This document shows positions 40,530-48,173 of a DNA stretch of 64,000 nucleotides, piece by piece. The stretch lies in assembly GCA_038110535.1 (NCBI GenBank), contig JAYNJW010000002.1:23545-87544 (forward strand). Reading direction: 5' to 3'. A program made the position numbers and the translations under genes. The notes under the pieces are model-generated. The model saw only the letters and a program-made list of their open reading frames with translations. It was not told the DNA's origin and made no database searches. This DNA is from Chordibacter sp038110535 (GTDB lineage Bacteria; Verrucomicrobiota; Verrucomicrobiia; Opitutales; Seribacteraceae). Within the stretch, counting starts at the first letter, position 1, and the number at the start of each line of letters is the position of its first letter.

Positions 40530-40803
40530 CTTGTTTCAATATAGCAGAAAAAGTGCCTTTAAATCAAACTTACATGCGCATGTGAGCAAGTAATTTATAA
40601 AGAACTACAAAAATGAGAAGAAATATAGTAACTTATAAAAGTTATTTTATAAATTATAATACAGTTATAGTCCTGCAGATTTTGCCTCGTACAGGATATA
40701 TATGCTACTTTAAAATTAGCATTAGTATCTAGAAAAATACATTTATTTTCCTAAAATTTAACCTTAAAAAAAGGAATCCAGTGAGCGTAAAAAAAAGGGG
40801 GGA
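40530..40803. promoter_or_regulatory. AT-rich leader of the giant gene with two dyads
   Basis: No gene is seen in these 274 bases. They separate the giant gene from the DUF3127 gene, both on the minus strand. A perfect 12-bp palindrome, ACATGCGCATGT, lies at 40572-40583, about 43 bp before the giant gene start. A second dyad with arms TAACTT/AAGTTA and a 4-nt centre lies at 40629-40644. Several TATAAA/TATAAT-like hexamers occur on the minus strand (40594-40599, 40653-40658), but none has a convincing -35 partner. The dyads may be operators; the second could also be a weak hairpin. Confidence 0.4.
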
Positions 40804-41172
40804 TTAGAAAACATCTTCATCGATATTCTCTGCATATTCATCATATGTGTCAAATGAAGAGCTCGATTCATCTAAATCATTGTTGTTTTCCTTGGTTATT
40901 TTATAGCCATTAATCGAGGTAAACCACTTAGTAGTTCCGTCTTTTCCTTGCCATTCCCGCCCATTGATCCGCGACTGTATTTGGACTAGGTCTCCCACTT
41001 TTAATTCTTTGCTTAATTCAATATTTTCTTTGGTAAATTCTACTGGAATTGGGTTGTCCCAGCGTCCGTCACCAGTCTCGATCACAACTTGGTGTTTTCG
41101 GAAACCATTGCTGCCAAACTCCCTTACCTCATCAATAAATTTTACTTTTCCAGAAATTGTAACTTCGTTCAT
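40804..41172 (-). CDS. DUF3127 (OB-fold, single-stranded-DNA-binding-like) protein
   Basis: The core from 'NEVTISGKVKFIDEVREFG' through 'VVIETGDGRWDNPIPVEF', 'LKVGDLVQIQSRINGREW' and 'TKWFTSINGYKI' matches DUF3127, a short OB-fold family common in Bacteroidetes and Verrucomicrobia and thought to bind single-stranded DNA. An acidic tail (ESSSSFDTYDEYAENIDEDVF) follows, as in SSB proteins that recruit partners through acidic ends. I chose the Met at 41172, where homology begins; the frame could start at 41196 (8 extra residues). Neither start has a strong ribosome-binding site. It is divergent from the response regulator at 41327 and lies upstream of the giant gene on the same strand, but a separating AT-rich gap makes co-transcription uncertain. 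Confidence 0.8.
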   Translation of the reverse strand: MNEVTISGKVKFIDEVREFGSNGFRKHQVVIETGDGRWDNPIPVEFTKENIELSKELKVGDLVQIQSRINGREWQGKDGTTKWFTSINGYKITKENNNDLDESSSSFDTYDEYAENIDEDVF

Positions 41173-41293
41173 GATCTTTTTGTAATTAAAAAACAATACA
41201 TCGTCTAGAATTGGTTATTAACAACAAAAACAAATTAAAAACTTGCAAGGAGAGAGTACCAAGCGTGCTTTTATTAATTTTTCTACTTGCAGG

Positions 41294-41299
41294 TATAAT
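41294..41299 (+). promoter_or_regulatory. Candidate -10 element (TATAAT) for the response regulator gene
   Basis: A perfect TATAAT lies 27 nt before the ATG at 41327, in the AT-rich divergent gap between the DUF3127 gene and the response regulator. No good -35 hexamer was found at 16-18 nt spacing. Two copies of ACTTGCA (from 41241 and 41285) flank the region and could be a factor binding site. Only sequence likeness supports this. Confidence 0.4.
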
Positions 41300-41326
41300 T
41301 AATATTTTCCATTTAATTGTTTATTT

Positions 41327-42487
41327 ATGAATGAATTATCTAGTGTTTTATTTGTAGATGATGAGGAATCTGTTCTTAAAGGCATTGATTTAAATTTAAG
41401 GAGAAAATACAATTTAACTTTAGTATCCTCGGCTGAACGAGCCCTGGAAGTAATCCGTCAGGGAGATCGATTCTCTGTAGCTGTTGTCGATTATGTAATG
41501 CCCTCGATGAATGGGGCAGATTTGTTGAAAGAGATTCGTCGGATCGACCAATCGATGGTTGCGATTTTATTGACGGGGGCCACCAATTACGATTTTGCGA
41601 GTGATTTCGTGCGACAAGGTGGAGCCTTTCGATTGCTTAGTAAACCCTGCCCTCCCGCTGAATTGATTGAAAATATTGATGCGGCTTTGCTGTATTATAA
41701 CCAAGTTGCAGAAGAGGATCATTCCCTTGGCCAGATTATGAACTCGGTTGTTCGGTCTTTTACTTCGGTACTTGCTGCGGCCCTGCCTTTGTATTTTGGT
41801 CGATCTCAAAGAGTCATGAGAATGGCTACTGAAATTGCCAAGAAATTAGGATTGAGGTCAATATGGAGACTGGATCCGGCTTGCGTTTTTTCCCACCTCG
41901 GTTTTGCCACCTTGCCTCCGGATGTTCAATTACGAGCCTACCAAAATGATGGGGTAAAGCCTCACGAGTTAGAGCTAATTTCCAACTTTGGAGAGTTCAC
42001 AAAAGAGATGTTGTCCAGTATACCTAAGATGCATGAGGTTATGAATGTGGTGGATTTAATCAGTGAGGATTACAACAATTCGAATGATGATAACAAGGAT
42101 TCTGCAAAATTAGCATCGGTGATTCGCCTGTCTAAGCACTATGACTTTTATGCAAGTAAGGGGGAAAGCAGGCCAATGATTTTTGAATCTATTCTTAAAA
42201 ATAAATCCATCTATTTTAGGGATGCACTCAATGTCTTGAGTGAAATTAGGCCCCATACACATGGAGGTCCACAAGTGATATCCATCGAAACAAGAGAGTT
42301 GGAAAAGGGTATGCGATTGCAGGAAGATTTGTTTTTGGAAAGTGGTACTTTATTTGCCCCTCAAGGGTCGATTGTAAACCCCCCTCTTTTGTATGTGATG
42401 AATAATTATAGAATTTGTTCCATTAAAGATCCTTTCCCGCAAAGAATTATGGTTAGCCAAGGTTCGAGTTTCGAGAACGAAACATAA
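41327..42487 (+). CDS. Response regulator, REC domain plus degenerate HD-GYP-like output domain
   Basis: Residues 1-120 form a complete receiver domain. The acidic pair is D11/D12, the phospho-acceptor is D55 in 'VVDYVMPSMNGADLL', T83 sits in 'LLTGA', and K106 in 'SKPCP'. Residues about 135-290 resemble the HD-GYP scaffold ('FGRSQRVMRMATEIAKKLGL...W..D'), but the metal-binding His-Asp is replaced by 'FSHLGFATLP' and there is no GYP. Cyclic-di-GMP hydrolysis is therefore unlikely. A C-terminal segment 'LEKGMRLQEDLFLESGTLFA' is shared with many HD-GYP regulators. Its paralogue lies 2 kb downstream (44557), across a hydrolase gene. No partner kinase is in the window. The role is probably signalling by protein-protein contact. 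Confidence 0.85.
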   Translation: MNELSSVLFVDDEESVLKGIDLNLRRKYNLTLVSSAERALEVIRQGDRFSVAVVDYVMPSMNGADLLKEIRRIDQSMVAILLTGATNYDFASDFVRQGGAFRLLSKPCPPAELIENIDAALLYYNQVAEEDHSLGQIMNSVVRSFTSVLAAALPLYFGRSQRVMRMATEIAKKLGLRSIWRLDPACVFSHLGFATLPPDVQLRAYQNDGVKPHELELISNFGEFTKEMLSSIPKMHEVMNVVDLISEDYNNSNDDNKDSAKLASVIRLSKHYDFYASKGESRPMIFESILKNKSIYFRDALNVLSEIRPHTHGGPQVISIETRELEKGMRLQEDLFLESGTLFAPQGSIVNPPLLYVMNNYRICSIKDPFPQRIMVSQGSSFENET

Positions 42488-42550
42488 AAATAAAATCGTT
42501 CTTTCAATAGCGGACTAACCAATCCTTTTTGGGGAAAGAGTATTGGCAAA

Positions 42551-44485
42551 GTGTTTGCCAATGGTTCGATTCCTTATTTTGCTCCAAGGATGTCCCATTC
42601 GAGTTTTAGAAATTTCTTGGTGGTGAGTTTATCTATTTTTTGCCACTTTCAGGCTTGGTCTGTGAATGCACCTGGTCATCCGAATGCTGCTGCTTCCCCA
42701 GACTTTGACGGGATGTGGCGTGGGTTTGATCCTAGGTCAGACCCTTTGGAAACGGAAATACTCAAGCAATGGGAAGAAGACAGTGTAGTCATGAAAATCA
42801 TTCGATATCGGATCGGAAAATTTAAGGGTCAAAAATCAATCATGGCAGGCGTTTATGGATATCCCAAAGGACAAATTGGGTTGCCAGGCTTACTTCAGGT
42901 TCATGGGGGAGGACAGTATGCTCACTCCAATGCGGTGCTGACCAACGCCAAACGGGGTTATGCTACACTCTCCATTGCCTGGGCTGGTCGGATTTCCGCA
43001 CCTGAATACACTGTTTCACCCAAGGAAGTAAAATTATTTTGGGAAGGAAAAAAAGATAATCCAGAATATAAACTAACCACTGATTGGGGAGCCTTAGATG
43101 GCTATCATGCACCGAGTCGATATGGGAGGGATGCCTTTGCTTCCCTGCCGGTAGCTGATTGGACGCTTGATTCGGTAAAGTCTCCCCGCAATAGTTCGTG
43201 GTTCCTCGTGGCTATGGCCGGTCGTAGGGGTTTGACCTTTCTGGAACAACAACCAGAGGTGGACGGTTCCAAGCTAGGGGTTTATGGCCATTCAATGGGA
43301 GGCAAGGTCACGGTTATGATTGCCGGGGCCGACCGCAGGGTTAAGGCAGCCGTTCCTTCCTGCGGTGGTATTAGTGATCGCTATTCAGAGGATGATTTAC
43401 ACTTGGCGACGGTGAGTGATCCACCCAGCTTGGAGAGAATCGATGCACCGGTCCTGTTTCTTAGTCCATCCAACGATTTTCACGGACGGATCAATGATCT
43501 GGAAACGGCGGTTAACGAGATTAAGTCCAAGGAGTGGAGAGTCTCCTGCTCTCCGCATCATAATCATCAGGACTCTCCAGAATATGAAGGGCTCACTCAA
43601 CTATGGTTTGACCAGCACTTGCAATCTAAGTTTCGGGTACCTGCCACCCCACAGGCCAGGTTAGAACTGAAGGATGGCCAACTGCCCAGGCTCTTAGTCA
43701 AAGGGGACAACTCAAGAAAGATTCAAAAGATCGAAGTTTATTTTACCCAGCAGGGGATTTTGCAGGAACGGGGTAAGGCAAAAGACGACTCGGCGAATAC
43801 CAAGCACAGGTTTTGGAAGTTTGTTCAACCTCAAAGATCCGATCAGGAAAACCAGTGGATTGCTCCTTTACCGGTATTTGATACCCATCGTCCGCTGTGG
43901 GCATTTGCCAATGTTTTCTATCGCACGGACGAGACGATTAGCGGAGCTGGGTATTATTATGGTACTTACCAGACCGACTCCTTTGTCTTATCTTCCCTTT
44001 TGCAAACGGTATCTGCAGAGGATCTGCAACAATCAGGCACCATCTTTTCTCCTGTAACCAATAATATGATAGCTGAATTTTCGGATAACTGGAAACAAGA
44101 TTGGTTTGCTTACAACCAGAAGAAATGGGGGGTGCGGACTAACAAATTGCACGAACCCACTTGGGGTGCTCCCAGTGCTCAGGCACGGATCAGTCTAGAG
44201 GTGAAAAGCGATTTTGCTAACAAGATGGTTCTCTGGATTGACGGTTATGGGATTGAAATAAAACTCTTGGGCAGTGGCTCCTGGCAACGGTTCAGTTTTC
44301 CTGCCACTGCCTTTAAAAACAGTGATGGTGAGGGTCTGAGCAACTGGGAAGGAATCAAGGAATTTCGCCTTGATGATACCGAGAAACTATTTGTTCCCCG
44401 AGGGAGTTCCGCCAAAGCGTTGGCGATTGGTTCGCCCTGGCAGGGTAATCCTCCTCAATTTCGGAATCTTTGCTGGATCCAGTAA
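42551..44485 (+). CDS. Secreted alpha/beta hydrolase (acetyl-xylan-esterase / dienelactone-hydrolase-like)
   Basis: The frame opens at a GTG (42551), but the ATG at 42590 gives a better signal peptide: 'SFRNFLVVSLSIFCHFQAWS' then 'VNAPG'. I keep the longer frame and consider 42590 likelier. The hydrolase core has an oxyanion-loop-like 'PGLLQVHGGGQYAHS' and the nucleophile elbow GHSMGG (Ser248 counted from the GTG). An acid loop follows with 'LFLSPSNDFHG', and 'SPHHNHQ' contains the probable catalytic His. After about residue 360 there is a beta-rich C-terminal half without a recognised domain, with 'FWKFVQPQ' and 'NMIAEFSDNW' regions; the last part resembles a carbohydrate-binding or CBM-like sandwich. 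The substrate is unknown; an ester-linked polysaccharide substituent is a guess. It sits between two paralogous response regulators on the same strand, with short gaps. Confidence 0.75.
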   Translation: MFANGSIPYFAPRMSHSSFRNFLVVSLSIFCHFQAWSVNAPGHPNAAASPDFDGMWRGFDPRSDPLETEILKQWEEDSVVMKIIRYRIGKFKGQKSIMAGVYGYPKGQIGLPGLLQVHGGGQYAHSNAVLTNAKRGYATLSIAWAGRISAPEYTVSPKEVKLFWEGKKDNPEYKLTTDWGALDGYHAPSRYGRDAFASLPVADWTLDSVKSPRNSSWFLVAMAGRRGLTFLEQQPEVDGSKLGVYGHSMGGKVTVMIAGADRRVKAAVPSCGGISDRYSEDDLHLATVSDPPSLERIDAPVLFLSPSNDFHGRINDLETAVNEIKSKEWRVSCSPHHNHQDSPEYEGLTQLWFDQHLQSKFRVPATPQARLELKDGQLPRLLVKGDNSRKIQKIEVYFTQQGILQERGKAKDDSANTKHRFWKFVQPQRSDQENQWIAPLPVFDTHRPLWAFANVFYRTDETISGAGYYYGTYQTDSFVLSSLLQTVSAEDLQQSGTIFSPVTNNMIAEFSDNWKQDWFAYNQKKWGVRTNKLHEPTWGAPSAQARISLEVKSDFANKMVLWIDGYGIEIKLLGSGSWQRFSFPATAFKNSDGEGLSNWEGIKEFRLDDTEKLFVPRGSSAKALAIGSPWQGNPPQFRNLCWIQ

Positions 44486-44556
44486 GGCGTAGCGGAGGGA
44501 CCGCTTCCATTTTGGAGATTTGACAGCCCAACATCCAAGTCCTTAGTATATTCGAC

Positions 44557-45696
44557 ATGCCCCTTGCCAAACCCAAAGTTCTCTTTGTTGATGACGAACC
44601 TGCAATTCTTAAAGGATTTAAACTCAACCTAGGAAGGAAATATCAGGTGTTCTTGGCTGAATCTGGCCGGGATGGACTTCGTATCCTCGAAGAGGATGGT
44701 CCTTTTCAGGTTATCGTATCGGACTTCTCGATGCCTGGAATGAATGGGGCCGACTTTCTCGAAAAATTTCGGGAAAAAAATAAGGAAGTTGTGACGATGT
44801 TGCTCACTGGGCAGGCTAATTTTGATGATTTGTGCGAAGTGGTTCGCCGGGGCGAGATTTTTCGTTTGCTCGGGAAACCCTGTTCTCCGGAAACCTTGGA
44901 CAAAAATCTGCAACAAGCACTTCGCCAATTTGAATTAATCTCTGCGGAAAAAGAACTTTTGGAAAAAACCCTCAATGGAGCAATTGGGGCTATGACCTCT
45001 CTTTTATCTGCGGCCAATCCTCTCTTTTTTGGTCGTGCCCAGCGTGTCAAAGCACTTGCCCGTGAGATTGCTAAGGAAATGAGCGTTGCCCATGAATGGA
45101 GGTTGGAGGTTGCTTCCGACTTTTGTTATCTTGGATATCTCACTCTCCCTGAAGCCTCCCAACAAAAGGTTTATGATGGGGAAGATCTCGGTGCAAAGAT
45201 TGAAAAAGTTGTCGCCGGATTCCCGAAATTTGTCAGTGACTTGCTCCAGGATATTCCTCGACTTAATAAAATCCGCAAAATTATCGAGTTGATTTCATCA
45301 GACTACCAAGACTCCGACGACGAATTTGCAGAAGAGCACCGGATTGCTTCCATTATCCGCTTGGCGCAAGAGTATGATATTTTGGAATCGAAAGGATTGT
45401 CCAAGGGAGAAATTTTTGAAAAAATCCGTTTGTTGGAATCTACTTTTCTTCCAGGTGGTATTGATGCACTCGCCAACACTCGGGAATTGAGCGGAGGTTT
45501 CATGGAGGCCAATCAGGTATCTCCCGCCGAACTTAAACCAGGCATGCGCCTGATGGAGGAACTCCGGCTGGCGGATGGAAAGATGCTGGCCCCATTGGGG
45601 GCGATCATTAGCCTGTCTTTTGTCCAGACCATCCAAAGTCATTTGGCGGCTCTGGGAGATTCAGTATTTCCTGAATCGATCGAAGTGCTGGCCTGA
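44557..45696 (+). CDS. Response regulator, REC plus degenerate HD-GYP-like domain (paralogue of 41327 gene)
   Basis: The receiver domain is intact: D12/D13, D56 in 'VSDFSMPGMNGADFL', Thr in 'LLTGQ', and Lys in 'GKPCSPETL'. The output domain has 'FFGRAQRVKALAREIAKEM', then 'EVASDFCYLGYLTLPEAS' where an active HD-GYP would have LHDIGK. 'LKPGMRLMEELRLADGKMLA' follows near the C-terminus. Length and layout match the 41327 product nearly residue for residue, so the two arose by duplication. The gene ends 20 bp from the convergent nadA stop with no clear terminator. A small hairpin (AGCGG/CCGCT at 44491-44505) lies in the 71-bp upstream gap. Confidence 0.85.
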   Translation: MPLAKPKVLFVDDEPAILKGFKLNLGRKYQVFLAESGRDGLRILEEDGPFQVIVSDFSMPGMNGADFLEKFREKNKEVVTMLLTGQANFDDLCEVVRRGEIFRLLGKPCSPETLDKNLQQALRQFELISAEKELLEKTLNGAIGAMTSLLSAANPLFFGRAQRVKALAREIAKEMSVAHEWRLEVASDFCYLGYLTLPEASQQKVYDGEDLGAKIEKVVAGFPKFVSDLLQDIPRLNKIRKIIELISSDYQDSDDEFAEEHRIASIIRLAQEYDILESKGLSKGEIFEKIRLLESTFLPGGIDALANTRELSGGFMEANQVSPAELKPGMRLMEELRLADGKMLAPLGAIISLSFVQTIQSHLAALGDSVFPESIEVLA

Positions 45697-45716
45697 CTTT
45701 GGTCAGTCAACTTACC

Positions 45717-46697
45717 TCATAGGCTCCACTCGAGCATCCGTTCAATGGGCCGTTTCGCCCGTTCGATCAAATCTGGACTCAAGGAAATCTCGGGGGAACC
45801 TTCCTCCAGGCAACGGAGCAGTTTTGGCAAAGTGTTCATTTTCATATACCTGCAGTCATTACAGGCACAATGACCAGTCGGGCCTGCAACAAATTGTTTG
45901 TCGGGTAATTCACGGGTAAGACGATGCATCATTCCGGATTCCGTTAAAATGATAAAGGTCTCGGACGGATGAGTTTGGCAATAGGAAACCATTTTTTCTG
46001 TACTACATACTTCATCAGCTAAATCCCTGACTGATTGAATGCATTCCGGATGGGCCACGACGGGAGCATCAGGATATTCCAGTCGGCACCGCTCAATTGA
46101 TTCCTTGGTGAAGAGAACATGGGCATAACAACTACCCGGCCAGAGACGCATTTTTCGCCCCGTTTGTCCCATCACCCATTGGCCTAGATTTTGATCGGGC
46201 ACAAATAAAATCTCGCGGTCTTCAGGTACTTGGTTGACGATCTTTACCGCATTCCCACTGGTACAAATTACATCACTTAGTCCTTTGACTGCAGCCGAAC
46301 AGTTGACATAGGCAACGACATATAAGTCCGGGTTTTGCTCGCGGTACTTGGCCAACTGGTCGGCCGGGCAGGAATCCGAGAGGGAGCATCCAGCGTCCAG
46401 ATCTGGCAGGAGTACGGTTTTGGAAGGATTTAGAATTTTGGCAGTTTCGGCCATGAAGTGCACCCCGCAAAAGACGATGGCTTCGGCATCTGTTTCCGCA
46501 GCCTGCCGGGCAAGTCCGAGCGAGTCTCCCACATAATCTGCCACTGCCTGAATTGGTTCGATCTGATAATTGTGGCAGAGTAGAACCGCATTCTTCTCTT
46601 TTTTGAGACGGATGACTTCATCCTGTTGCTCAGAGAGGGCAGCACCTTCCTTTGATCGACGGAAGACTTGTAGGGGTGGGGAAGAAGAGATGGCCAT
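45717..46697 (-). CDS. nadA: Quinolinate synthase NadA
   Basis: This enzyme condenses iminoaspartate with dihydroxyacetone phosphate to quinolinate in NAD synthesis, using a 4Fe-4S cluster. The 326 residues show the family landmarks: 'LLCHNYQIEPIQAVADYVGD', 'IVFCGVHFMAETAKILNP', 'LPDLDAGCSLSDSCP' and 'YVNCSAAVKGLSDVICTSGN'. They continue with 'LWPGSCYAH', 'VVAHPEC' and the C-terminal 'CACNDCRYMKMNTL' cysteine cluster. No nadB or nadC is in the window. It starts 12 bp after the Fur-family gene on the same strand, so the two are likely one transcript, fur-nadA. Confidence 0.95.
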   Translation of the reverse strand: MAISSSPPLQVFRRSKEGAALSEQQDEVIRLKKEKNAVLLCHNYQIEPIQAVADYVGDSLGLARQAAETDAEAIVFCGVHFMAETAKILNPSKTVLLPDLDAGCSLSDSCPADQLAKYREQNPDLYVVAYVNCSAAVKGLSDVICTSGNAVKIVNQVPEDREILFVPDQNLGQWVMGQTGRKMRLWPGSCYAHVLFTKESIERCRLEYPDAPVVAHPECIQSVRDLADEVCSTEKMVSYCQTHPSETFIILTESGMMHRLTRELPDKQFVAGPTGHCACNDCRYMKMNTLPKLLRCLEEGSPEISLSPDLIERAKRPIERMLEWSL

Positions 46698-46709
46698 GAA
46701 AAGAAAAAG

Positions 46710-47177
46710 TTAGGAGTTTTTGGAGCAAACTCCCTTGTCAGTAAAAGTAGGGCAACTCGCTTGTACCTGCAGGCGTTGGTCATTGACCTTGAGGCCGAGT
46801 TTTTCCGAGACTGTTCGGCCATACCATTCCATAAAAGGGGCATCGACATCGAAGATCTTATCGCAGTCCGAACAGATGACTTGGGCCTTAAAGGAGGCAC
46901 TCGATTCATTCAAGGCATAGAATTTGTTATCCTGCCCGACATCTATTTTTCGCACCGTTCCACTATCCACCAATAAGGGCAAGCAACGATAGACAGTGGC
47001 ACGGGATACGGTTTCGTCCATTTTACGGGCGTCCTGTAATAATTGATCAGCGGTAAAGTGCCCGGACTGTCGAAAAAGTGCCTCGAAGACTGCCTTTCGT
47101 TGTCCAGTCATGCGCAAACCTTGGCTTATTAAATAGTCGGAAAAACTTTCCCATGATGCTTGGTCAGGCTTGGCCAT
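46710..47177 (-). CDS. Fur-family transcriptional regulator lacking regulatory-site histidines
   Basis: The winged-helix part is typical: 'LRMTGQRKAVFEALF', 'GHFTADQLLQDAR', and the recognition helix 'VSRATVYRCLPLLVDSG'. The dimerisation part retains CxxC (CSDC) and a distal Cys pair (SCPTFTDKGVC) for structural zinc. Where canonical Fur or PerR has the His-rich HHDH segment directly before the CxxC, this protein has 'ESSASFKAQVICSDC', so the usual iron/peroxide-sensing ligands are missing. Length (155 aa) is normal. It may sense something else or use a different ligand set. It is upstream of nadA and divergent from the prolyl isomerase gene. It might bind the box at 54781, but the lost ligands argue for caution. 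Confidence 0.88.
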   Translation of the reverse strand: MAKPDQASWESFSDYLISQGLRMTGQRKAVFEALFRQSGHFTADQLLQDARKMDETVSRATVYRCLPLLVDSGTVRKIDVGQDNKFYALNESSASFKAQVICSDCDKIFDVDAPFMEWYGRTVSEKLGLKVNDQRLQVQASCPTFTDKGVCSKNS

Positions 47178-47303
47178 AGTTTTGTTCTTTCTTTTATGTC
47201 TGCTCTCAGGGATGAGGTCAAATCTATTGAGACGAATTTGAGAATAGTCCTTTTTCTCTTACATTCTTGGCACAATCTAGGGAAAGAGATAAGAGATGGA
47301 GGT
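47178..47303. promoter_or_regulatory. Divergent intergenic region between the Fur-family gene and the prolyl isomerase gene
   Basis: This 126-bp gap must hold promoters for both genes. It contains TATTGAGA at 47225-47232 and TTTGAGAATA at 47237-47246. The first half-site is identical to the arm of the Fur-like palindrome at 54781, but here the second half is in direct, not inverted, orientation. Autoregulation is possible. No clear -10/-35 pair was seen. Confidence 0.3.
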
Positions 47304-48173
47304 ATGTCGATCAAGATAAACGACCAAGTGATTCCAGACTGGGCGATCGAGCGCCAAGCCGAAGCCCTTTTTGAAAATGTCGCCCGGGGAATGCCGGGTA
47401 AACCCCGGGAGATCGTTATGATCTCTGCCCTCGATCTGGCCAAGGAACGCCTGATTGATCAGGCCCTTATGGCTCAGGAAAGCAGAAAACGTAAGTATAA
47501 AGTGGATTCGGTTGAACTGCAAAAGAAGATCAAGTTGTGGATGAAGCAAAACGGAGGTAAAAAAGCTTTTACGAAAATAAATAACCCCATGATCCAAAAC
47601 CATGATGACTTGAAGCGGGAATTATCTGATCAAATGCGTTTTAATCAATTACTGGAGGAGGAATCACAGTGCGAGCCCGTTTCTGAAGCAGATGCTCTGA
47701 AGTATTATGAGGACAGACCGGAACTTTTTCGGACCGAGGAAATGCTGTCTGCTTCCCATCTCCTTAAAATGGCAAAAACGGATGAGGAATTTGAGAAGGC
47801 TCTGGAAAATGTCAAAGTTCTGCGCGAACGTCTGCAAAAGGGGGAAGACTTTACCGATTTGGTACGGACGGAGTCGGATGACAAAGGAAATGAAGGAAAC
47901 CTTGGAACTTTTGGACGGGGCAGAATGGTCCCAGAGTTCGAGGAGGCGGCCTATGCCCTGAAAGCGGGGGAATTGAGCGAACCTGTTCGTACCCAGTTTG
48001 GTTGGCACCTCATTCAATTGCACGAGCGAATCCCCGAAAAGGTTACTCCTTTTGAAGAGATTAAGGACAAAGTGGTTGCCTATTTGACCGAACGAAAAAA
48101 GGACAAAGTATTTGAAGACTTCCTCGATGGACTAAAAGCTCAGGCTACCATCGAAGAGATAACAGGGATTTGA
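47304..48173 (+). CDS. Peptidyl-prolyl cis-trans isomerase, PpiC/parvulin type (SurA-like)
   Basis: The C-terminal half (about residues 150-245) is a parvulin domain: 'LSASHLLKMAKTDEEF', 'VKVLRERLQKGEDFTDLVRT', 'GNEGNLGTFGRGRMVPEFEE', 'GELSEPVRTQFGWHLIQLHE'. The N-terminal half is a helical SurA_N-like chaperone region. No signal peptide is visible, so it may act in the cytoplasm. I chose the ATG at 47304 because homology begins there and GGAGG precedes it (only 1 nt spacing, tighter than usual). The frame could extend upstream to 47160 but that would run into the divergent Fur-family gene. Its TGA abuts the reverse-strand stop of metF with no base between. Confidence 0.85.
   Translation: MSIKINDQVIPDWAIERQAEALFENVARGMPGKPREIVMISALDLAKERLIDQALMAQESRKRKYKVDSVELQKKIKLWMKQNGGKKAFTKINNPMIQNHDDLKRELSDQMRFNQLLEEESQCEPVSEADALKYYEDRPELFRTEEMLSASHLLKMAKTDEEFEKALENVKVLRERLQKGEDFTDLVRTESDDKGNEGNLGTFGRGRMVPEFEEAAYALKAGELSEPVRTQFGWHLIQLHERIPEKVTPFEEIKDKVVAYLTERKKDKVFEDFLDGLKAQATIEEITGI

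Larger units (their letters stand above)
1030..39900 (-). repeat. Dispersed classic LamG modules with 'hDDhRhY..LS..Eh..hY' tails (about 19 seen)
   Basis: Each module opens with a line such as 'WW/YTFDE..G' and has a central 'W.H.h..Y.g...hYhNG' strand pair. It closes with 'hDDhRhY...LS..Eh..hY', usually followed by a 'GxGDhG' turn. Tails were read near 39870, 38620, 37520, 36530, 34700, 33725, 31250, 30330, 28285, 27365, 25200, 20510, 19225, 16965, 6735, 4910, 2410 and 1085, plus variants. A Pfam LamG / Laminin_G_3 match is expected for each. Spacing is irregular because other domains are inserted, and sequence identity between copies is low outside the tail, so these are old duplications. 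Confidence 0.85.

Noticed and set aside
39206..39649. Plus-strand frame of 147 codons
   Set aside because: Lies wholly inside the giant gene in the opposite direction; no domain or start signal.
1..40529. Possibility that the giant frame is an assembly chimera or several genes
   Set aside because: Phase is constant at distant points, module types are the same along the entire length, and no stop interrupts it; a chimera would be expected to shift phase or change style.
40629..40660. Rho-independent terminator between the DUF3127 and giant genes
   Set aside because: The stem is A/T-only with 6 pairs and no solid U-tract, too weak to call.
47265..47285. Possible sigma-54 promoter (TTGGCAC...) before the prolyl isomerase gene
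   Set aside because: The -24-like TGGCAC is present but the -12 GC element at the needed spacing is absent.
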